Origin: UBA1206 sp050953105
GTDB taxonomy: Bacteria > Bacillota > Clostridia > Oscillospirales > CAG-382
Assembly (NCBI GenBank): GCA_050953105.1
Contig: JBMNMA010000008.1
Coordinates: 1-7,332, forward strand
Direction: 5' to 3'
Length of the DNA stretch: 7,332 nucleotides
In this document: one piece after another, positions 4,888-7,332 of the stretch
Position numbering within the stretch: position 1 is the stretch's first letter
Layout of the letters: each line of letters begins with the position of its first letter
Made by a program: the position numbers and the translations under genes
The notes under the pieces: generated by a model
What the model was told of the DNA's origin: nothing
Seen by the model: only the letters and a program-made list of their open reading frames with translations
Databases searched by the model: none

Positions 4888-6636
4888 ATGAAAAACACAA
4901 GGCTTGCGGCATTATTTTCGGTGGCAGCCATGATTTTGACCTTTACGGCAGGCTGCGGCTTGAAAAGCGGCGACACCAGCCATGGCGAAAGCGAAACATC
5001 CCGTAATGTGTCCCATACCCAAAACAGCGAAAACAGCGAAAGCAGTGAATCCAGCGAAGAAACTGATATTATAGTTCCCACTCCCTATAAGCGTGTGATA
5101 CTTATTGGCGTGGACGGCGCTGGGGCGTTTTTCAAAGACGCCCAAACTCCGGAAATGGACAGGATATTTAAAGACGGCGCCACCACCTACACCATGCTGT
5201 CTGCCAACCCCACCATATCCGCCCAGTGCTGGGGGTCAATGCTTATAGGCTGCTCGGCGACAGCCCATGGTCTTACCAACGACTATATAGCCAACAACTC
5301 CTATGATGTGGAATCTTCCCTTCCTACGGTGTTCAGGCGGATAAGAGAGGCATACCCCGACGCTGCTTTGGCCTCCTTTTGCAACTGGAACCCCATAAAT
5401 ATCGGTATTGTTGAAAACAATCTCGGCGTAACCTTCGGAACCGGTGAGGATATGGCGGTTACCGATCTTATAACATCCTATCTATCTAAAAACGATCCGA
5501 CTTTTATGTTCGTTCAGCTTGACAGCGTGGACTCAGCAGGCCATGCCAACGGCTACGGCTCCGAGGGACACTTAAAGCAGATAAGCGTTGTCGACTCATA
5601 TATAGGCAGAATATATGACGCTCTTGAAGATAATAACCTTTTAGACGGCACTTTGATTATTGTTACCACCGACCACGGCGGAACTCCGTCGGGAAGCCAC
5701 GGCGGACTTTCTGACGGGGAAAAATACGTATTCTTCGGCGCTGCAGGTGCAATTGTGGAAAAGGGTAATATCGGTGAAATGGAAATAAGGGATATTGCGG
5801 CGGTGGTGCTGTTTGCCCTGGGAATAGATGTTCCTGACTTTGACCTTGAGGGCTTTTCGGGGCAGATTCCGGCAAATCTGTTTACCGGTTATGAGGTTAA
5901 AGACCGTAAAAGCCTTGACATAATTCCCTCCCCCGTTGACCATGAAACCCTGCCCACACCGGCGTCCGGCTCCGGTAATTACATAACAGATTTTCTTGAC
6001 AAAAACAAGCTTGAGGCAGTGCTGTTTTTCGACGATAACGCCGATGATGCCATGGGCAACATAACAACCACCGTCAAAGGGACGCCCAAGTATTACTCCA
6101 ACGGCTACTACGGTTCCTGCATTGAGGTGGGTAAACAGGGTTATATAACATTAAACGACCTTAAGGTTGGGGCAGACAGCTTTACCATCTCCCTCTGGTT
6201 TTACCTTGACCGGTCGGTTAAATCAGATCCCCCTCTGTATGGCAATAAGTCGTGGAAATCGGGGTTGAACGAGGGTTTTGTGCTGTCATTGCGGGAATCG
6301 GACATTAAGTTTAACGTGGGTGACGGGGCTATCCGTTCCGACTTTGAGTATTCCCTTCCCCAATCCATATCCCGTGGGTGGGTGAATACCATCCTGGTGG
6401 TGGACAGGGTTTCAAATAAGGTAACGTTTTACTATAACTTTAAAAAGGTTTCGACAAAATACCTTGACGACGCTTTTATGGGCAAGTCCTTCGATAAGCT
6501 TGACTTTAATATAGGTGAAGACGGAACGGGCAGCTATAATGCCGGAAATAATATTAAAATAGACGATTTTATCTTTTACAAAGGTGCCATGACCGACAGC
6601 GAAGTCGCCGCTTTGGCCGAATATTACGGAAGATAG
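4888..6636 (+). CDS. lipoprotein with alkaline-phosphatase-superfamily phosphodiesterase domain and LamG-like domain (582 aa)
   Basis: Surface-anchored hydrolase, probably acting on a phosphodiester or phosphomonoester. Residues 1-23 are a lipoprotein signal peptide with lipobox T-A-G-C (Cys23). Residues 28-60 are a Ser/Glu/Asn-rich linker with repeated NSE/SSE units. The catalytic domain (about 66-335) has the metal-site order of nucleotide pyrophosphatase/phosphodiesterases: Asp76 in LIGVDG, a nucleophile position in NPTISAQCWGS (Ser111 where NPPs usually have Thr), HGL at 127-129, Asp215 and His219 in DSVDSAGH, Asp262-His263 in TTDHGG, and His271 in SHGG. A Pro/Gly-rich stretch (about 345-365) leads to a beta-rich domain (about 375-582, SFTISLWFYL at 431-440, IDDFIFYKGAMTDSEV at 558-573) resembling LamG/concanavalin-type carbohydrate-binding folds. 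The ATG at 4888 has AAGGAG 9 bases upstream; an in-frame ATG at 4849 overlaps the -10 box and spoils the signal peptide. The substrate is unknown. Confidence 0.9.
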   Translation: MKNTRLAALFSVAAMILTFTAGCGLKSGDTSHGESETSRNVSHTQNSENSESSESSEETDIIVPTPYKRVILIGVDGAGAFFKDAQTPEMDRIFKDGATTYTMLSANPTISAQCWGSMLIGCSATAHGLTNDYIANNSYDVESSLPTVFRRIREAYPDAALASFCNWNPINIGIVENNLGVTFGTGEDMAVTDLITSYLSKNDPTFMFVQLDSVDSAGHANGYGSEGHLKQISVVDSYIGRIYDALEDNNLLDGTLIIVTTDHGGTPSGSHGGLSDGEKYVFFGAAGAIVEKGNIGEMEIRDIAAVVLFALGIDVPDFDLEGFSGQIPANLFTGYEVKDRKSLDIIPSPVDHETLPTPASGSGNYITDFLDKNKLEAVLFFDDNADDAMGNITTTVKGTPKYYSNGYYGSCIEVGKQGYITLNDLKVGADSFTISLWFYLDRSVKSDPPLYGNKSWKSGLNEGFVLSLRESDIKFNVGDGAIRSDFEYSLPQSISRGWVNTILVVDRVSNKVTFYYNFKKVSTKYLDDAFMGKSFDKLDFNIGEDGTGSYNAGNNIKIDDFIFYKGAMTDSEVAALAEYYGR

Positions 6637-6649
6637 AATCAAAACGAAC

Positions 6650-6684
6650 AAAAAGGTATCGGTATAATCCGCCGATACCTTTTT
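6650..6684. terminator. bidirectional terminator between the phosphodiesterase gene and the CRISPR array
   Basis: AAAAAGGTATCGG (6650-6662) and CCGATACCTTTTT (6672-6684) form a perfect 13-bp palindromic stem around a 9-base loop, 13 bases after the TAG stop. A5 and T5 ends on both sides give a U-tract on either strand. It can therefore stop the plus-strand mRNA and the minus-strand pre-crRNA, which ends 35 bases away. Confidence 0.85.
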
Positions 6685-6719
6685 ATTTGTGTAGTGAAAT
6701 AAGTGGCGCACAATTTAGC

Positions 6720-7041
6720 ATGACAATCACGCTCTCCGTGGGGAGAGCGACTCCGCCGGATAATGCCACAATATTAAAGATGCTCATAATATTTCAATCC
6801 ACGCTCTCCGTGGGGAGAGCGACCATACGGTCGAAAGGTCACATTGCCGGCCATAAGCCGGTTATTTCAATCCACGCTCTCCGTGGGGAGAGCGACCCAG
6901 GAGTCAAACGGCCGTTGCCCACATTCGGCCTAAGGGCATTTCAATCCACGCTCTCCGTGGGGAGAGCGACTTTAGTCCTGTAAAAATATCCTGGAATACG
7001 CCGCTCCGATTTCAATCCACGCTCTCCGTGGGGAGAGCGAC
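6720..7041 (-). CRISPR. type I-C CRISPR array, 5 repeats and 4 spacers, transcribed on the minus strand
   Basis: Four identical 33-base repeats lie at 6791-6823, 6864-6896, 6938-6970 and 7009-7041, and a degenerate 32-base copy at 6720-6751. On the plus strand each starts ATTTCAATCCACGC and ends GGGGAGAGCGAC. The reverse complement starts GTCGCTCTCC and ends GTGGATTGAAAT, the type I-C form whose last 11 bases become the crRNA 5' handle after Cas5d cleavage. An 8-bp perfect stem (CGCTCTCC/GGAGAGCG, 4-base loop) sits inside each repeat. Spacers are 6752-6790 (39), 6824-6863 (40), 6897-6937 (41) and 6971-7008 (38). Minus-strand transcription is supported by repeat orientation, by cas2 and the AT-rich leader on the right, and by the degenerate repeat at the left (oldest) end. 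The newest spacer is therefore 6971-7008. Only a C-terminal piece of cas2 is in the window, so activity cannot be judged. Confidence 0.97.
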
Positions 7042-7210
7042 TGTAAAAATAACTAAAAAAAATATTAAAAATCGTTATTAACACCAAATATTTATTGTAA
7101 AAACCGTCTACATACTCTTAAAAATTCTTTATAACAATAAAAACACAATAAAAAACCATTAAATCTAAGTGCGAACACCCCCGGCTTTTAACGCCAACTT
7201 CAGCTTCGCA
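7042..7210 (-). promoter_or_regulatory. CRISPR leader between cas2 and the first repeat
   Basis: This is the 169-bp non-coding region between the cas2 stop and the leader-proximal repeat. Bases 7042-7165 are extremely AT-rich with A/T runs, as expected of a leader that carries the array promoter and integration signals. A minus-strand TACAAT (7094-7099) would start transcription near 7087, about 46 bases before the first repeat; its -35 (TTTAAG at 17 bases) is poor. The cas2-proximal part contains the hairpin listed at 7168-7212. Confidence 0.75.
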
Positions 7211-7212
7211 CT
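7168..7212 (-). repeat. inverted repeat spanning the cas2 stop codon and leader
   Basis: AGTGCGAA (7168-7175) and TTCGCACT (7205-7212) are a perfect 8-bp inverted repeat separated by 29 bases, which contain a G-rich element (CCGGGGG on the minus strand) and a smaller GGC/GCC stem. The right arm overlaps the cas2 stop codon. There is no T-tract directly after it on the minus strand, so it does not look like a simple terminator. Confidence 0.65.
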
Positions 7213-7332
7213 AAATGATAATCGGGCCTTCGGCATCATATCCTGGCTTTGCTCCTATATGCTCCACCTTACTTTTGTAGTTGTTGCCAAGATAATAAAA
7301 CCTCAGACTGTCACAATCGGTATCGATGAGCT
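7211..7332 (-). CDS. cas2: Cas2, type I-C subtype (C-terminal 39 codons; 5' part outside window)
   Basis: The minus-strand frame entering at the window edge ends at TAG (7211-7213). It reads LIDTDCDSLRFYYLGNNY, then KSKVEHIGAKPGYDAEGPIII. This is the characteristic C-terminus of type I-C Cas2 (D-S-L-R-F-Y-Y-L-G-N-N-Y, then V-E-H-I-G-A-K-P, ending G-P-L/I-I-I). Cas2 is the small dimeric partner of Cas1 in the spacer-integration complex. The catalytic-like N-terminal strand with its conserved Asp lies outside the window. In the standard type I-C order (cas3, cas5, cas8c, cas7, cas4, cas1, cas2, array) this is the last gene, so the remaining genes are expected beyond the right edge, on the same strand. 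The visible part shows no frameshift. Confidence 0.95.
   Translation of the reverse strand, partial: LIDTDCDSLRFYYLGNNYKSKVEHIGAKPGYDAEGPIII

Noticed and set aside
6687..6983. Plus-strand open frame of 98 codons over the CRISPR region
   Set aside because: Its translation repeats the CRISPR repeat (LSVGRAT units); it is an artefact of the array, with no ribosome site.
6978..7051. The 11-base string CTGTAAAAATA occurs both in the newest spacer and at the repeat-leader junction, hinting at a leader-derived spacer
   Set aside because: The match stops after 11 bases, is A-rich and lies beside a very AT-rich leader, so chance is sufficient.

Overview
The window looks like chromosomal DNA of a spore-forming-type Clostridia member of the Bacillota. 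The evidence is moderate G+C with AT-rich intergenic gaps, strong AGGAGG-type ribosome binding sites, frequent GTG/TTG starts, Gram-positive-style lipoprotein signal peptides, a small Spo0A C-terminal-like protein and a type I-C CRISPR repeat. This placement is an inference from gene content; there is no rRNA marker here.

Left part (1-3278), all on the minus strand, in transcription order from right to left: a seven-helix membrane PAS-GGDEF diguanylate cyclase (1707-3278), then a DUF2200 protein (1294-1641) 65 bp downstream and possibly co-transcribed. Next is a 75-aa Spo0A-C-like protein (817-1044) with its own promoter and a perfect terminator, then a secreted lipoprotein (1-562) cut by the window start. 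That lipoprotein has a clear promoter and an 18-codon upstream frame whose stop overlaps its start codon.

Middle part (3279-6684), plus strand: a 231-bp divergent promoter region separates the diguanylate cyclase from a YbdG-type MscS mechanosensitive channel (3510-4766, TTG start). A terminator and a new promoter follow, then a lipoprotein that joins an alkaline-phosphatase-superfamily phosphodiesterase domain to a C-terminal LamG/concanavalin-like domain (4888-6636). A symmetric hairpin at 6650-6684 can stop transcription in both directions.

Right part (6720-7332), minus strand: the leader-side end of a type I-C CRISPR-Cas locus. The C-terminal 39 codons of cas2 (7211-7332) are followed by a 169-bp leader and a five-repeat, four-spacer array (6720-7041) whose last, leader-distal repeat is degenerate. 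The other cas genes should lie beyond the right edge. The array runs convergently into the phosphatase gene.

Functionally this is mostly envelope and signalling housekeeping (c-di-GMP synthesis, turgor release, two surface lipoproteins) next to a defence locus. Nothing in the sequence links the defence locus mechanistically to the other genes. The points most worth a second look are the cas2-leader hairpin, the possible host-gene match of the oldest spacer, the phosphodiesterase-LamG lipoprotein, and the overlapping small frame before the first lipoprotein.
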